From: CAZBWW01 sp964496005
Lineage (GTDB): Bacteria; Patescibacteriota; WWE3; UBA101185; UBA10185
Length of the DNA stretch: 52,259 bases
NCBI GenBank assembly: GCA_964496005.1
Contig: CAZBWW010000005.1
Coordinates: 1 to 52,259, forward strand
Reading direction: 5' to 3'
In this document: positions 41,349 through 50,224 of the stretch, in pieces
Numbering within the stretch: position 1 is the first letter of the stretch
How the letters are laid out: the number at the start of each line of letters is the position of its first letter
Made by a program: the position numbers and the translations under genes
Notes under the pieces: generated by a model
What the model was told of the DNA's origin: nothing
Database searches by the model: none
The model's input: only the letters and a program-made list of their open reading frames with translations

Positions 41349-42671
41349 ATGACAAAAATGAGCATAAGTAAATCGAGAAAAATAACATACGCACTAATAG
41401 TTCTATCAACAGCGCCCTTTTGGGTGCTGTTGGGGGACTTGCCTTTCGCGATGCTAGAGCAGGGTTTTGGTGCTTTTCTAACAAGCTCAGCGACTATAAT
41501 TGGTAGTCTTGCCGGCTTTATCGGCACTATAATCCTTTTTTGGCAAATAATTTTAGGCTTGCGCATTATTTCATCGAAATTTTCAAAAGATATAGTATGG
41601 TTTAATTCTTTGCATAAAAGTTTAGGAAAATACGGGGTGGTATTTATTTTGGCGCACCCGTTTCTAAAAGCGTTCACCTATTATGGCGGATTTAAATATG
41701 TTTTTTTACCCGTTGCAGGAGATCCGGTTTTCTTACAAGTAGGGTTTGGTAGATTAGCGTTATTTTTGCTAGTAGTGGTGTGGTTTACCAGTGTTTTTTT
41801 GCGCAAAAAGTTAGGTTTCAGATTGTGGAAATATATTCATTATTTTTCGTATGTAATTATGATACTGGTCCTGTTGCACGCTCCGGTTATTGGCACTTAT
41901 TTAAGTATATATCCATTTCTTAAGTTTTATTGGTATGCACTGTCTTTCGCGGTTGTTTTGATAATTATTTATCGACTGCTTGTTTTTTGGGGATACAAAA
42001 GTGTTAGGTATAAACTGGTGAAAAAGGAACAAATCGGTGGCTCAAATATTTATACTTTTGAATCTTTAGGTAAAAATATACTCCCGGCGGCAGGACAATT
42101 TTGCTATATAAAGCTTAAGCGGTTCGGGGAGGAACATCCTTTTACGGTAATGGAAGCAAGACCTGAAAACAAACAGCTGATTTTTGGCATAAAAACGGAG
42201 GGAAAATTTACGAATATGTTAAAGGAATTGGAGCTTGGCTCAATAGTAATGGTAGAAGGCCCATACGGCGTTTTTACTCTTGAAGGGCACAACAGCGAGC
42301 CGAAAGTAATTATTGCCGGCGGAATTGGAGTTACCCCGTTTGTTGACTTAGTTAAAAAATACGGAAACGAGAACACATATATGTTTTATGCCAATTCTAA
42401 ACTGGAAAACGCGGTCAGGCGAGAAGTACTAATGGCAAAACTACAGGATAGATATAAAGATGTAATATCACAGGAAAAAGTGGCAGGTGACCATATATTT
42501 AGCGGGCGGATTGACGGCGATATGCTAAAAACTTCCTTGCCGGAAAAAATTATTACAACCGCAAATTATTTTGTATGCGGCAGTAAACCATTTTATAAAA
42601 CTTGCTTGGACATACTTGGGACACTTGGCGTGCCTAAAAACAAGGTGCATTACGAAGAGTTTGGGTTTTAG
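41349..42671 (+). CDS. Ferric-reductase-like transmembrane flavocytochrome
   Basis: 440 residues. About six TM helices (residues 10-215) carry candidate haem b His ligands in LHKSLGKYGVVFILAHPF and WKYIHYFSYVIMILVLLHAP. They are followed by an FAD-binding domain (HPFTVMEA) and an NAD(P)H-binding domain (IIAGGIGVTPFVDL, then YFVCGSKPF). This is the NOX/FRE arrangement moving electrons from cytoplasmic NAD(P)H through FAD and two haems to an outside acceptor. It follows the cupredoxin gene by 47 nt. Acceptor (iron, oxygen, cupredoxin) unknown. Confidence 0.92.
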   Translation: MTKMSISKSRKITYALIVLSTAPFWVLLGDLPFAMLEQGFGAFLTSSATIIGSLAGFIGTIILFWQIILGLRIISSKFSKDIVWFNSLHKSLGKYGVVFILAHPFLKAFTYYGGFKYVFLPVAGDPVFLQVGFGRLALFLLVVVWFTSVFLRKKLGFRLWKYIHYFSYVIMILVLLHAPVIGTYLSIYPFLKFYWYALSFAVVLIIIYRLLVFWGYKSVRYKLVKKEQIGGSNIYTFESLGKNILPAAGQFCYIKLKRFGEEHPFTVMEARPENKQLIFGIKTEGKFTNMLKELELGSIVMVEGPYGVFTLEGHNSEPKVIIAGGIGVTPFVDLVKKYGNENTYMFYANSKLENAVRREVLMAKLQDRYKDVISQEKVAGDHIFSGRIDGDMLKTSLPEKIITTANYFVCGSKPFYKTCLDILGTLGVPKNKVHYEEFGF

Positions 42672-42680
42672 TGGTATATT
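42672..42680 (+). promoter_or_regulatory. Extended -10 (TGgTATATT) before a GTG start
   Basis: It ends 6 nt before the GTG at 42687, which suggests a leaderless transcript beginning with GTG. Confidence 0.55.
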
Positions 42681-42686
42681 TCAACT

Positions 42687-44225
42687 GTGAAGCTAACTGC
42701 GAAGCGAAAAAATCTTCTCATCCTCTGCTACGTTATAGTAATTGTTACTTTGCCAAAAGTCTATAACTTAGGACACGACATAGTAAATAAAGACGCTTTT
42801 CATCTCAAAAACTGGTCTTATGTATTTATGAAGGAATTTGAAGCAAAAAACTACGACCGTTTGTATGTAACAATTCAGCCAGCAGCAATTACTATTCACA
42901 CAAATATTTTAGGATTTAAGTCGCTTTATTTTCTAAAAGACAAACTTAACCTAATAACCTCAACCGATAAGGCATTTGAATTACAACTACACACATTCCA
43001 AAAAATCCCAAAGGCTGTACTTTATATCGGATTATCACTTGCACTGTTCTTTTTAGTAAAAAACCTATACGGACTTAAAGTAAGTCTCCTTTTTATTACA
43101 CTCTTTTCGTTAGAACCGTATGTGCTTGGACATAGCAGGGTAATTCAAACAGATGGGCTGGCAACATACCTAGTCTTTACAACCGTATTGTTACTGTTGT
43201 ATATCCAAAAATTACATACCCACAAGCAGCATATACAAAGTAAGCAATGGTATTTTTTCACAGCACTCTCAGGTATTTTAATTGGTACAGCTGTCGTCGA
43301 AAAATCCAGTACTTTAATTGTTGTGCCGGTTATTTTATTTTTTCTAGCATACTATACGAAAGTTAATTTCAAAACTCTGCTTAAAACCGAATTGCTTTTT
43401 ATAGTATCTTTTCTATGCACTATGGTTATCATTTTTCCGGCGTTTTGGGGCGATTTTTGGTTTACTGCATACAGACTCACATACGGGTCATTTCTGCATG
43501 GCGTGCGAGGCATTGATGCAGAAACCTTTAGTTACGCGGCTACTCCCCATATCCATCCGTTCTCATATTACCCACGTGTGCTGTACAACAAAATAAGCGG
43601 ACTAGTCTTAGTCGGGCTTGTAATAGGAATTATTGTACTTTTTACCAAGCGAAAAACCCTTAAATTATCGCACTTTATTTCGCCGTTGCTTTTTACACCT
43701 GCGGTTTGGCTACTAATTCACCAACTTTCAACCAAAAAAATAGATAGATATATGTTACTGCTCTTTCCGTTTCTAATACTAGCTGCTACTTTAGCCTTAA
43801 CCTACGCGCTAGAAAAATACAATAAAAAAGCGGTTTATTATTTACTTGTGCTACTTGTAGTGATTAGACTTTTTCAATTTTCGACTTTATTTCCGGATTT
43901 TTTACTATTTAAAAACCCACTAAGTTTAGATTTTTCCTATGCAACTTCTGAAACTGCGTGGGGGTCTGGAATGTACAAACTAGGCAAACACCTGGAAACT
44001 ACCTATGGTTCAGACAAAATTGTAGTTATCCCGGACGCCTCAACTTTATATTTGTATTATTCCGGTGAAGTTTTAAATTTGGACGAGGTTGCATGCGCTG
44101 TTGCCTTTGACTTGCTAATTTTAAGCGGGGACACAGAAAAAACATGCATCAAAGAACGAACTGAGTACATTGGGAATTATACGGTTGTTAACGATCTGAG
44201 CTTTTCGATCTATAAAAGTAAATAA
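42687..44225 (+). CDS. GT39/ArnT-like membrane glycosyltransferase
   Basis: 512 residues, GTG start. Many TM helices spread over the whole length. The first external loop after the start contains FHLKNWSYVFMKEFEAKNYD, and the central loop LEPYVLGHSRVIQTDGLATY resembles the PMT_2/ArnT group, in which an acidic residue of an early loop is catalytic. Such enzymes transfer sugars from polyprenyl-phosphate donors to surface substrates, matching the donor-making glycosyltransferase at 32471. Substrate unknown. Confidence 0.82.
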   Translation: MKLTAKRKNLLILCYVIVIVTLPKVYNLGHDIVNKDAFHLKNWSYVFMKEFEAKNYDRLYVTIQPAAITIHTNILGFKSLYFLKDKLNLITSTDKAFELQLHTFQKIPKAVLYIGLSLALFFLVKNLYGLKVSLLFITLFSLEPYVLGHSRVIQTDGLATYLVFTTVLLLLYIQKLHTHKQHIQSKQWYFFTALSGILIGTAVVEKSSTLIVVPVILFFLAYYTKVNFKTLLKTELLFIVSFLCTMVIIFPAFWGDFWFTAYRLTYGSFLHGVRGIDAETFSYAATPHIHPFSYYPRVLYNKISGLVLVGLVIGIIVLFTKRKTLKLSHFISPLLFTPAVWLLIHQLSTKKIDRYMLLLFPFLILAATLALTYALEKYNKKAVYYLLVLLVVIRLFQFSTLFPDFLLFKNPLSLDFSYATSETAWGSGMYKLGKHLETTYGSDKIVVIPDASTLYLYYSGEVLNLDEVACAVAFDLLILSGDTEKTCIKERTEYIGNYTVVNDLSFSIYKSK

Positions 44226-44290
44226 TCAATGAATCAAATATAAACACCGTACCAAATTTGATGCAAAAAACCACAACTACAAACTCGGTC

Positions 44291-44299
44291 TGCTAAAAT
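44291..44299 (+). promoter_or_regulatory. Extended -10 (TGcTAAAAT) for the PCD gene
   Basis: It ends 9 nt before the ATG at 44309; no Shine-Dalgarno. Confidence 0.6.
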
Positions 44300-44308
44300 A
44301 ACTAATAT

Positions 44309-44575
44309 ATGGCTAAAAATAATACTCCCAGCTGGCAGGAAAATGACAACAAACTAACTTTGGTCTTAACGTTGGAAAATTTTGCAGCGTGTGTTGTGCT
44401 TGTAGCTAAAATAGCGAAACTTGCCGAAAGTCATAATCACCACCCGGATTTACATATTACAAATTATAAAAAGCTAACAATAGAGATTTACACGCATACA
44501 GAAAATAAAATTACGCAAAAGGATTACGAGCTTGCGCATGCAATTGATCAACTTTTAGCAGAAATGGGTTATTAA
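44309..44575 (+). CDS. Pterin-4a-carbinolamine dehydratase-like protein
   Basis: 88 residues. The PCD/DCoH signature is complete: AESHNHHPDLHITNYKKL with the two adjacent catalytic His and the third His in EIYTH. The enzyme dehydrates 4a-hydroxy-tetrahydropterin; in bacteria without aromatic amino-acid hydroxylases it may act in molybdopterin or folate-related chemistry. No pterin-dependent enzyme is in the window, so the role is open. Confidence 0.9.
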   Translation: MAKNNTPSWQENDNKLTLVLTLENFAACVVLVAKIAKLAESHNHHPDLHITNYKKLTIEIYTHTENKITQKDYELAHAIDQLLAEMGY

Positions 44576-44720
44576 GCCTCAATTTTTAGTTCCCTAAAAT
44601 CCATATTTGGAACATATAAAAATTGATTTAAATCCTTAAATTATTTAAACTAGTCATATAAGCACCCTACCGCAAACTAATTTAAGAAAGGTAGCACCAA
44701 AGAAGACACTTTTTGTATTT

Positions 44721-44999
44721 TTGGTCAATTTGCTTGCCTTAGTTTTATTTGTCTATTTTGTCTGGAAATTTTTGTTTTTTGACAATTCGGTTAAAAGCTA
44801 TTTTATAGTTAACAGCACGGCATTTATCATCTTTTTTTACATTAACCTAAAAATTTATAAAATAATTAAAATTGCACTTTTTAATACGTTTATAGTTTTA
44901 CTTGTAATTAACTTTATTACGCTGTGGGATGACATTTTCTATTTAATTTTGCACTTTCTTTATCCACCTAGAGTTCCCGGACCACCGGATTATATATAA
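44721..44999 (+). CDS. Small three-TM hypothetical membrane protein
   Basis: 92 residues if the TTG at 44721 is used. The frame is open upstream to 44649 without an ATG, and GAAAGGTAG lies at 44686-44694, so the true start is uncertain. The product has about three TM segments (about 2-20, 27-44, 47-70) and a Pro-rich end (PPRVPGPPDYI). The hydrophobic codon pattern supports a coding region. No family recognised. Confidence 0.5.
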   Translation: MVNLLALVLFVYFVWKFLFFDNSVKSYFIVNSTAFIIFFYINLKIYKIIKIALFNTFIVLLVINFITLWDDIFYLILHFLYPPRVPGPPDYI

Positions 45000-45028
45000 T
45001 TATCCCCATTCACACCACATCTACACAA

Positions 45029-45037
45029 TGCTATACT
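45029..45037 (+). promoter_or_regulatory. Extended -10 (TGcTATACT) for the FMN reductase gene
   Basis: It ends 8 nt before the ATG at 45046. The upstream in-frame ATG at 45028 is part of this -10 region, so 45046 is the likely start. Confidence 0.6.
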
Positions 45038-45045
45038 CCCCGTAC

Positions 45046-45618
45046 ATGAAAATTACACTCGTTTGCGGAAGCACAGCAGAAAAATCCCATACTCGCGCAC
45101 TACTTTATTACATTGAAGAGGTACTGCACAAAAAAGGGGTTGAAACCGTATTGTGGGATTTAAGAGAAAAAAAGATGATGTTTGCTATGCCTGAATTTCA
45201 CAACGACCCAAGAAAAACCCCCGATCCTACAGTACAAGAATTTATTAAGCTAATTGATTCCTCAGATGGTGTAGTACTTGGCTCACCGTTTTATCACGGC
45301 TCATACTCTGGTGTACTAAAAAACTCTTTGGACAATTTATATGCAGACGCGTTCAGAAATAAAGCGGTTGGGTTAGTAGCAAACGGCTCCGGCGTCCGTG
45401 GTGCTATTAAAGCATGCGCACATTTGCGCGAAGTTGTGCGCGCTTTGTACGGTTACGCGTTACAAACCGAAATTAGCACCGGCGGCGATGACTATACAGA
45501 AACATCAATGGGCTATACTTTAACCGCTACAGACGTTCAAAAACGGTGTGAGGTACTTGTAACCGAATTGATAAACTTAACTAAAGTTTTGGTTGAGCAT
45601 AAACCGAATAAAAAATAA
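45046..45618 (+). CDS. NAD(P)H-dependent FMN reductase (flavodoxin-like fold)
   Basis: 190 residues. FMN-phosphate loop ITLVCGSTAEKSHTRALL (about 3-20) and the flavin-binding GSPFYHGSYSGVLKNSLDNL are typical of the NADPH_red family. These enzymes reduce flavin, azo dyes, quinones or chromate. With the flavocytochrome at 41349 it could contribute to flavin-based electron flow. It is followed after 6 nt by the THUMP-type methyltransferase gene. Confidence 0.9.
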   Translation: MKITLVCGSTAEKSHTRALLYYIEEVLHKKGVETVLWDLREKKMMFAMPEFHNDPRKTPDPTVQEFIKLIDSSDGVVLGSPFYHGSYSGVLKNSLDNLYADAFRNKAVGLVANGSGVRGAIKACAHLREVVRALYGYALQTEISTGGDDYTETSMGYTLTATDVQKRCEVLVTELINLTKVLVEHKPNKK

Positions 45619-45624
45619 CTCGCC

Positions 45625-46632
45625 ATGAAAACCAAATACTTATCAACATTTCTGGCCGGAACAGGTGAACTTGTTCAGGAAACACTAAAAAAAGCCCTTG
45701 AAAACGCGGAAATCCACTTACTGCTAGATGGCATAATTACTTATTCAACTACGACTGACATTGAAAAACTGCTAAAGTTAAAATTTTTAACTAATACTTT
45801 TATAGTGGTTAAATCATTTGAAGACCTAACGGGGCGGTATTTTAAACCGATGTTCCAGTGGACAAAAAGACATGGTTTTGAGGAAATCGCGGCTCAATTG
45901 AGTAAATTACCTATTAAAACTTTTAGGGTTATGCTGCACGATAACGGTAAATTCGTAACTTATAACAAATATGCGATTGCGGATATAGAAAAAAGGGTAA
46001 GCGCTGATTTGGGCTTGGAACTTAACCCACACCAACCTGACACTGAAATTTGGTTTATGCACCGCAAAGAGGGTTACGGCTTTGTGTTAATCAGAATTAC
46101 AAAAGAGTCTAAGAGTGAACATAAAAACAAGGGCCAATTGCGACCCGAGTTAGCTAACTTACTATGTGTGCTTGCAAATCCAGCTAAAAATGATGTACTG
46201 CTGGATCCTTTTGCTGGGTACGGAACGATTGTGGCGGAATTAGTAAAATTACCGCACGCGCAAATTATCGCTTTCGAAAAAAAGCAAAATATGCAAACCA
46301 TTTCCGGCATACTTAAAATTGATCCCAGGACAAAATTTTACTTTTCCGATTTTTTTGCAAATACCCTACCCGCAAACTCAATATCAAAAATAGTTACAGA
46401 TCCGCCGTGGGGACTATTCGACAAAACACTAAATGTGGGTGAGTTTTATAGCAAGGTATTTACCGAATTTGACAGACTGTTAGCCGAAAAAGGTGAGGTT
46501 GTGCTGCTGCTTGACCGAGCTATTGAAATAAAGCAGTTTTTACCGCCTACCCGGTTTGAGCTTAAAAATGCTTTTTCTGTTTTGGTGTCAGGAAAGAAGG
46601 CTGCAATTTATTTGCTTAGTAAGAGGATGTGA
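45625..46632 (+). CDS. THUMP-type RNA methyltransferase (Trm14/RlmL/Trm11-like)
   Basis: 335 residues. The N-terminal half (about 1-165) fits a THUMP/ferredoxin-like RNA-binding region. The C-terminal Rossmann methyltransferase has LRPELANLLCVLANP and LLDPFAGYGTIVAEL (SAM motif I), then the catalytic motif TDPPWG (D/N-P-P-W type for base N-methylation). The pattern LRP...LLDPFAGYGT is characteristic of tRNA/rRNA guanine-N2 methyltransferases. The exact target is unknown. Confidence 0.85.
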   Translation: MKTKYLSTFLAGTGELVQETLKKALENAEIHLLLDGIITYSTTTDIEKLLKLKFLTNTFIVVKSFEDLTGRYFKPMFQWTKRHGFEEIAAQLSKLPIKTFRVMLHDNGKFVTYNKYAIADIEKRVSADLGLELNPHQPDTEIWFMHRKEGYGFVLIRITKESKSEHKNKGQLRPELANLLCVLANPAKNDVLLDPFAGYGTIVAELVKLPHAQIIAFEKKQNMQTISGILKIDPRTKFYFSDFFANTLPANSISKIVTDPPWGLFDKTLNVGEFYSKVFTEFDRLLAEKGEVVLLLDRAIEIKQFLPPTRFELKNAFSVLVSGKKAAIYLLSKRM

Positions 46633-46665
46633 GAGTGTGGAATTTGCTCAATTACACAGGCAGCA

Positions 46666-48348
46666 CTATTTAAGACCTAAGACACTTCCGAATCTTTTTA
46701 TTACTTTAGGGGACCTATCAATAATTGCTCCAAATAGCTCTTTTCTGTCAAAAACGGGAATGTCGTATTTTACCCTAAAGGCACTGGACTCCGGTTGCCA
46801 TCCCCATTCAGCTGTTTCAAGCACCGTTTCTGTATCTCGATTAGTGCGTGTATTGGTTCTAACATAGTTGGCCATAAATCTCCATCTCCGGTTTCTGAAA
46901 GAGTCTGCACCTGGTCTTTCTGTTGTGGATTCACGTACAATACCTGTGGTTAAATTGTGTAACCAAGTGGTTCTAGATTCAGCGTAAAGCAAGCAATCTC
47001 TTAAATTCAGCAGATAAATTCCGTTATCAACAGCTAAAACCAACTGCATTGCTTGTTCAACATCTTGCGCGAGTCTAACTACATCCTCTATGGCGATGGT
47101 CATGCTTTCTCGAGCTACCGTAGATTCGTCGCCATGTTCTTGTTCTATCGTTCCCTGGTTAATTTCCAGTATGCCTTGCAAAAAATCCCTGGTAGTCTCC
47201 TTTAGAGTAATAGCATAATACGGATCACGACTTATGCCATCGGGATGACTTTTATAATATTCATGCTCAAAACCTTCATTATGTAATTTACCATTATCAC
47301 CTCGCATATGTCCTACAACCGGAGTCAAATCATTTTTAACTGCACTTAATAAGCGTTCTAAACGATATTTTACTTGAGAATTAACGTCTGCAAGCCCATC
47401 CCCTGTCCACGCAGCGCCCTCAATTTCGTTTCTATACTCTTCTGGTATCATCCTATACACAAATCCATCTACCCGGCTTTGCAACTCAACAAGCGTATTA
47501 GTTACATCTTCTCTGAAAGCAGTAAGTTCTCCATGTGCATTGCTCAACTTAGTAAAAGCAGTGCTATGTTCTGTAGAACCCGGTTGCAAAGACTTTGCAA
47601 CATCGGCAGCGGTTGTATAATTTTCTAATAACTCGAACAATCTTCCGACTTCCGGATTTTCGGTAGAACGACTACTATTCCGTTGTCGAGATTCAGCAAT
47701 ATGATTTTGCACCCTTTGAACTCGCCGCACAGTTTCCTGTAACAGATTTGAATTCAAACCGGCCGCTAACTCCGGAGAAGGAATACCAAAATTTCGAGTA
47801 TTATACGTATACTCGATTGTTTTTCCCTCCACAACATGGTCGACTCTTATACCATGTGTTACAGAGCCTACATCATTTTGTGACCCTAAAGAATGCCCTG
47901 GGTTAACCACAACATACGTATATCCCAATAATGGAACTGTATCCTCCTCGGTAGGTGTGTCTATAGGTACCTCAATTGTAAGGTCTGAATTAAAGATATT
48001 AAACCTAGGAACCGCTGTTCCGGATTTTAGCGCTTCAACAATAGGCGCTTCGCAAGCCGCCATTGTTTGCTGTTCTTTTCCTGTAAAAACCTTATTAAGT
48101 TCAGCACGAATTGCCCTAAGCCCCGCTCTCCAATCATGTTCTAATTCTTTTCTTTCATTTTCTGGAATATGCCCCAAACCATCAATATTAGGCACATTTG
48201 TATCGGGCCGCATTTGCTCAGCACTATCAGTACCCCCACGTCTTTCTTCTATACCGCCAAGTATAGAACGCTCAGCATACTGAACCCCATCATCATGAGG
48301 AGTAGTACCATCATCATGAATGATGCTTGTTTCGTCGTAATAACCCAT
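46666..48348 (-). CDS. 560-residue soluble protein of unknown family
   Basis: No signal peptide or TM segment. The first 60 residues are polar and probably disordered. A region around 130-180 is beta-rich (GYTYVVVNPGHSLGSQNDVG). Residues 190-470 are mostly helical with repeated amphipathic segments (RVQRVQNHIAESRQRN, then a long helix near 410-450). The end is basic. There is no metal or nucleotide motif I can identify. A TAAAAT -10 ends 6 nt before the ATG. The size and intact frame suggest a conserved lineage-specific cytoplasmic protein. Confidence 0.75.
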   Translation of the reverse strand: MGYYDETSIIHDDGTTPHDDGVQYAERSILGGIEERRGGTDSAEQMRPDTNVPNIDGLGHIPENERKELEHDWRAGLRAIRAELNKVFTGKEQQTMAACEAPIVEALKSGTAVPRFNIFNSDLTIEVPIDTPTEEDTVPLLGYTYVVVNPGHSLGSQNDVGSVTHGIRVDHVVEGKTIEYTYNTRNFGIPSPELAAGLNSNLLQETVRRVQRVQNHIAESRQRNSSRSTENPEVGRLFELLENYTTAADVAKSLQPGSTEHSTAFTKLSNAHGELTAFREDVTNTLVELQSRVDGFVYRMIPEEYRNEIEGAAWTGDGLADVNSQVKYRLERLLSAVKNDLTPVVGHMRGDNGKLHNEGFEHEYYKSHPDGISRDPYYAITLKETTRDFLQGILEINQGTIEQEHGDESTVARESMTIAIEDVVRLAQDVEQAMQLVLAVDNGIYLLNLRDCLLYAESRTTWLHNLTTGIVRESTTERPGADSFRNRRWRFMANYVRTNTRTNRDTETVLETAEWGWQPESSAFRVKYDIPVFDRKELFGAIIDRSPKVIKRFGSVLGLK

Positions 48349-48354
48349 ACATTA

Positions 48355-48360
48355 ATTTTA
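48355..48360 (-). promoter_or_regulatory. -10 (TAAAAT) of the 560-residue orphan gene
   Basis: On the minus strand TATAAAAT ends 6 nt before the ATG at 48348. Confidence 0.5.
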
Positions 48361-48434
48361 TATAAAATAATTTTTTATTCAATGGCGCAAACTATGTATC
48401 AGAAACCATGGAATAAGCTCCCATAGAGAATTCT

Positions 48435-49472
48435 TCATCTGTCATACAGTTCTACTAGTTTCCTTTCTAGTTTCGTAGTTAGTAGTGCAGCGTCCCTAAA
48501 CACCCAACCCGGGCTAAACAAATATAATTCCTTATGTGACTCATTTTCTATAAAGTTTTGAACATCGGGAGTTAAATCCGCTAGCTTTCCTTTTAGTACA
48601 GGCTCTTGTTCTAACAATAATCCGGTAAAACATAAAATTTGAATTTTTTTCAGAAATATTTTTGTAACCATCTCGTCTGTTATATATTTTTTTACATCTT
48701 TTTCGATTTCGGCCATTATGTCTGTGTCCGGCACTCTAACATCTACTGCATACAAATTTTTAGCGGATTCTTCGCCTAGCTCCAAGTCCAAAAATTGCGC
48801 TTTTAAGCGTCTGTTGCTGTGACTAGCACCATTTTCGTGACAAAACGCTCTCGTAAACCCTAATAATTTCCCCTTACTATACATGCGCCAAGTCTCAGCC
48901 ATTTGTTCTAGTCCCTCATAATATTCTCTATTATAGCCACCGGTCTGCTGATAAAAACTTGCGGAATATGCACACACAGCGTCTGTTACAGGTAAAAATT
49001 TATTATCTTCGATTAGCTTTTTTGCGGCATCTTTTGGCGGTTGAGTGCGGGCTAGGATGTTAGGATAGGCATGTAAATCCTCACCAATTAGCTCAGATTG
49101 AATAAACTGGCAATTAGGGTTAGCAGTTATTGTGTTTTCGAGATTTTGCAGCCACGTTTTAGTATAAATAACATCTGCGTCGCCGTTTACAAGCCAGTGA
49201 TCTGTGATTCCAGCTAATTCTATCGCTTTTTCGACGCCAGCCCTTCGTGCCGGAATTATGCCTTTTACATATTCGTCTAAAACTTGCATGTTGGGGATGT
49301 GGTTTGACTCTATATAATCCAGAAGGATATTTTTGGTAGCATCCGTAGAATTATTGTTTACAACAAGTACGCTATAAGTAGACTGCTTTATGGTTTGCGG
49401 ATAAATGCTATCAAGTGTTTTGGTGATAAAATCCTCCTCGTTATAGGCAGGAATCACAAATGTAAAGTGCAT
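48435..49472 (-). CDS. Family 2 glycosyltransferase
   Basis: 345 residues. GT-A domain: FVIPAYNEEDFI (about 4-15), the nucleotide-binding VVNNNSTDATKN, then the metal motif NGDADVIYTKTWL. A segment YEGLEQMAETWRMYSKGK takes the place of the usual acceptor-side ED motif. The last 110 residues are a helical extension without TM helices, so the enzyme is probably cytoplasmic. The donor and acceptor are unknown. An extended -10 lies directly upstream. Confidence 0.88.
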   Translation of the reverse strand: MHFTFVIPAYNEEDFITKTLDSIYPQTIKQSTYSVLVVNNNSTDATKNILLDYIESNHIPNMQVLDEYVKGIIPARRAGVEKAIELAGITDHWLVNGDADVIYTKTWLQNLENTITANPNCQFIQSELIGEDLHAYPNILARTQPPKDAAKKLIEDNKFLPVTDAVCAYSASFYQQTGGYNREYYEGLEQMAETWRMYSKGKLLGFTRAFCHENGASHSNRRLKAQFLDLELGEESAKNLYAVDVRVPDTDIMAEIEKDVKKYITDEMVTKIFLKKIQILCFTGLLLEQEPVLKGKLADLTPDVQNFIENESHKELYLFSPGWVFRDAALLTTKLERKLVELYDR

Positions 49473-49478
49473 AGTAAT

Positions 49479-49487
49479 ATTTTAGCA
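49479..49487 (-). promoter_or_regulatory. Extended -10 (TGcTAAAAT) of the GT2 gene
   Basis: On the minus strand it ends 6 nt before the ATG at 49472. Confidence 0.6.
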
Positions 49488-49536
49488 TTACGCATAAGGA
49501 AATTAGGGGAACTTCACTTATTATAGTTGGTTCCCC

Positions 49537-49785
49537 TTATAACACAGCCCCTATGGCCAGCAAGGCAGTTTCTATTTCTCCAAACCTGTACGCGGCATCA
49601 TGTTTTACTAACCAACAGTATATTGGAGATAAGTCATGCCTGTTTAGGCTGTGCGCTCTGGAAAAGGATGCGGTTGGTAATGTTATGAATAACGAATATG
49701 TGACTATGGTTTTATTAATTTTTACTGTTTTCAAATTAATTGTCACATCACCAATCTCCACCGTCTTTTCATGGATAGCTATCAC
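49537..49785 (-). CDS. 82-residue hypothetical protein with GTG start
   Basis: The GTG at 49785 is preceded by AAAGGAGGGT, one of the strongest Shine-Dalgarno sequences in the window. The product (MIAIHEKTVEIGDVTINLKT) starts with short beta strands and ends with a small helix (EIETALLAIGAVL). It competes with an open frame on the plus strand at 49553-49843, but only the minus frame has a ribosome binding site. It neighbours another short minus-strand gene. No family recognised. Confidence 0.6.
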   Translation of the reverse strand: MIAIHEKTVEIGDVTINLKTVKINKTIVTYSLFITLPTASFSRAHSLNRHDLSPIYCWLVKHDAAYRFGEIETALLAIGAVL

Positions 49786-49825
49786 CTTACCTTACCCTCC
49801 TTTGCTTAATCCCTGCTTCGCCCTC

Positions 49826-50086
49826 TTAGTTATACTTTTTTAGTATGCAGTTTTTAAAGTGCATTACTGCGTTTTTTGTAGACACAACAAGCGGTTCCCC
49901 TACATTGTTGATTATTGTAATTTCGAAAGAATTGTCCTGATTGTGCTCATAAACAGCAGTCAGAAATTTTGATAGATCTAGATAAAAACTATGACCAAAT
50001 GTCAACTCAAAATCACTTAAGTAAACTGTTACGGAGTTTGTAACCTTAGAACCTGGTTTGAGTACCGTAATTTTAAAAGTGTCCAT
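49826..50086 (-). CDS. Short hypothetical protein
   Basis: 86 residues from the ATG at 50086; an in-frame ATG at 50125 would add 13 residues. The product (MDTFKITVLKPGSKVTNSVT) looks like an alternating beta-strand domain with a helix near 40-55. It ends 41 nt before the GTG of the next minus-strand gene, so the two may form an operon. No family recognised and no clear Shine-Dalgarno. Confidence 0.5.
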   Translation of the reverse strand: MDTFKITVLKPGSKVTNSVTVYLSDFELTFGHSFYLDLSKFLTAVYEHNQDNSFEITIINNVGEPLVVSTKNAVMHFKNCILKKYN

Positions 50087-50206
50087 TAATTTTAGCGTAC
50101 ATATATTAGCTATATACTGATACATCTAGTTAGCGACATTAAATAAGACAGATATTGTTGTAAGTATTGTCTATACAGCAACACCTATTGAAATCAGCTC
50201 ATTCAT

Positions 50207-50224
50207 ATGCCAATATATTGGCAT
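50207..50224. promoter_or_regulatory. Perfect 18-bp palindrome overlapping the nrdR start codon
   Basis: ATGCCAATATATTGGCAT reads the same on both strands and its last two bases are the first two of the nrdR ATG. The CAATATATTG core resembles the AT-rich centre of NrdR boxes, so an autoregulatory operator is plausible. Confidence 0.6.

Noticed and set aside
49553..49843. 96-codon plus-strand frame opposite the 82-residue minus-strand gene
   Set aside because: No Shine-Dalgarno or -10 precedes it, whereas the minus frame starts behind AAAGGAGGG.
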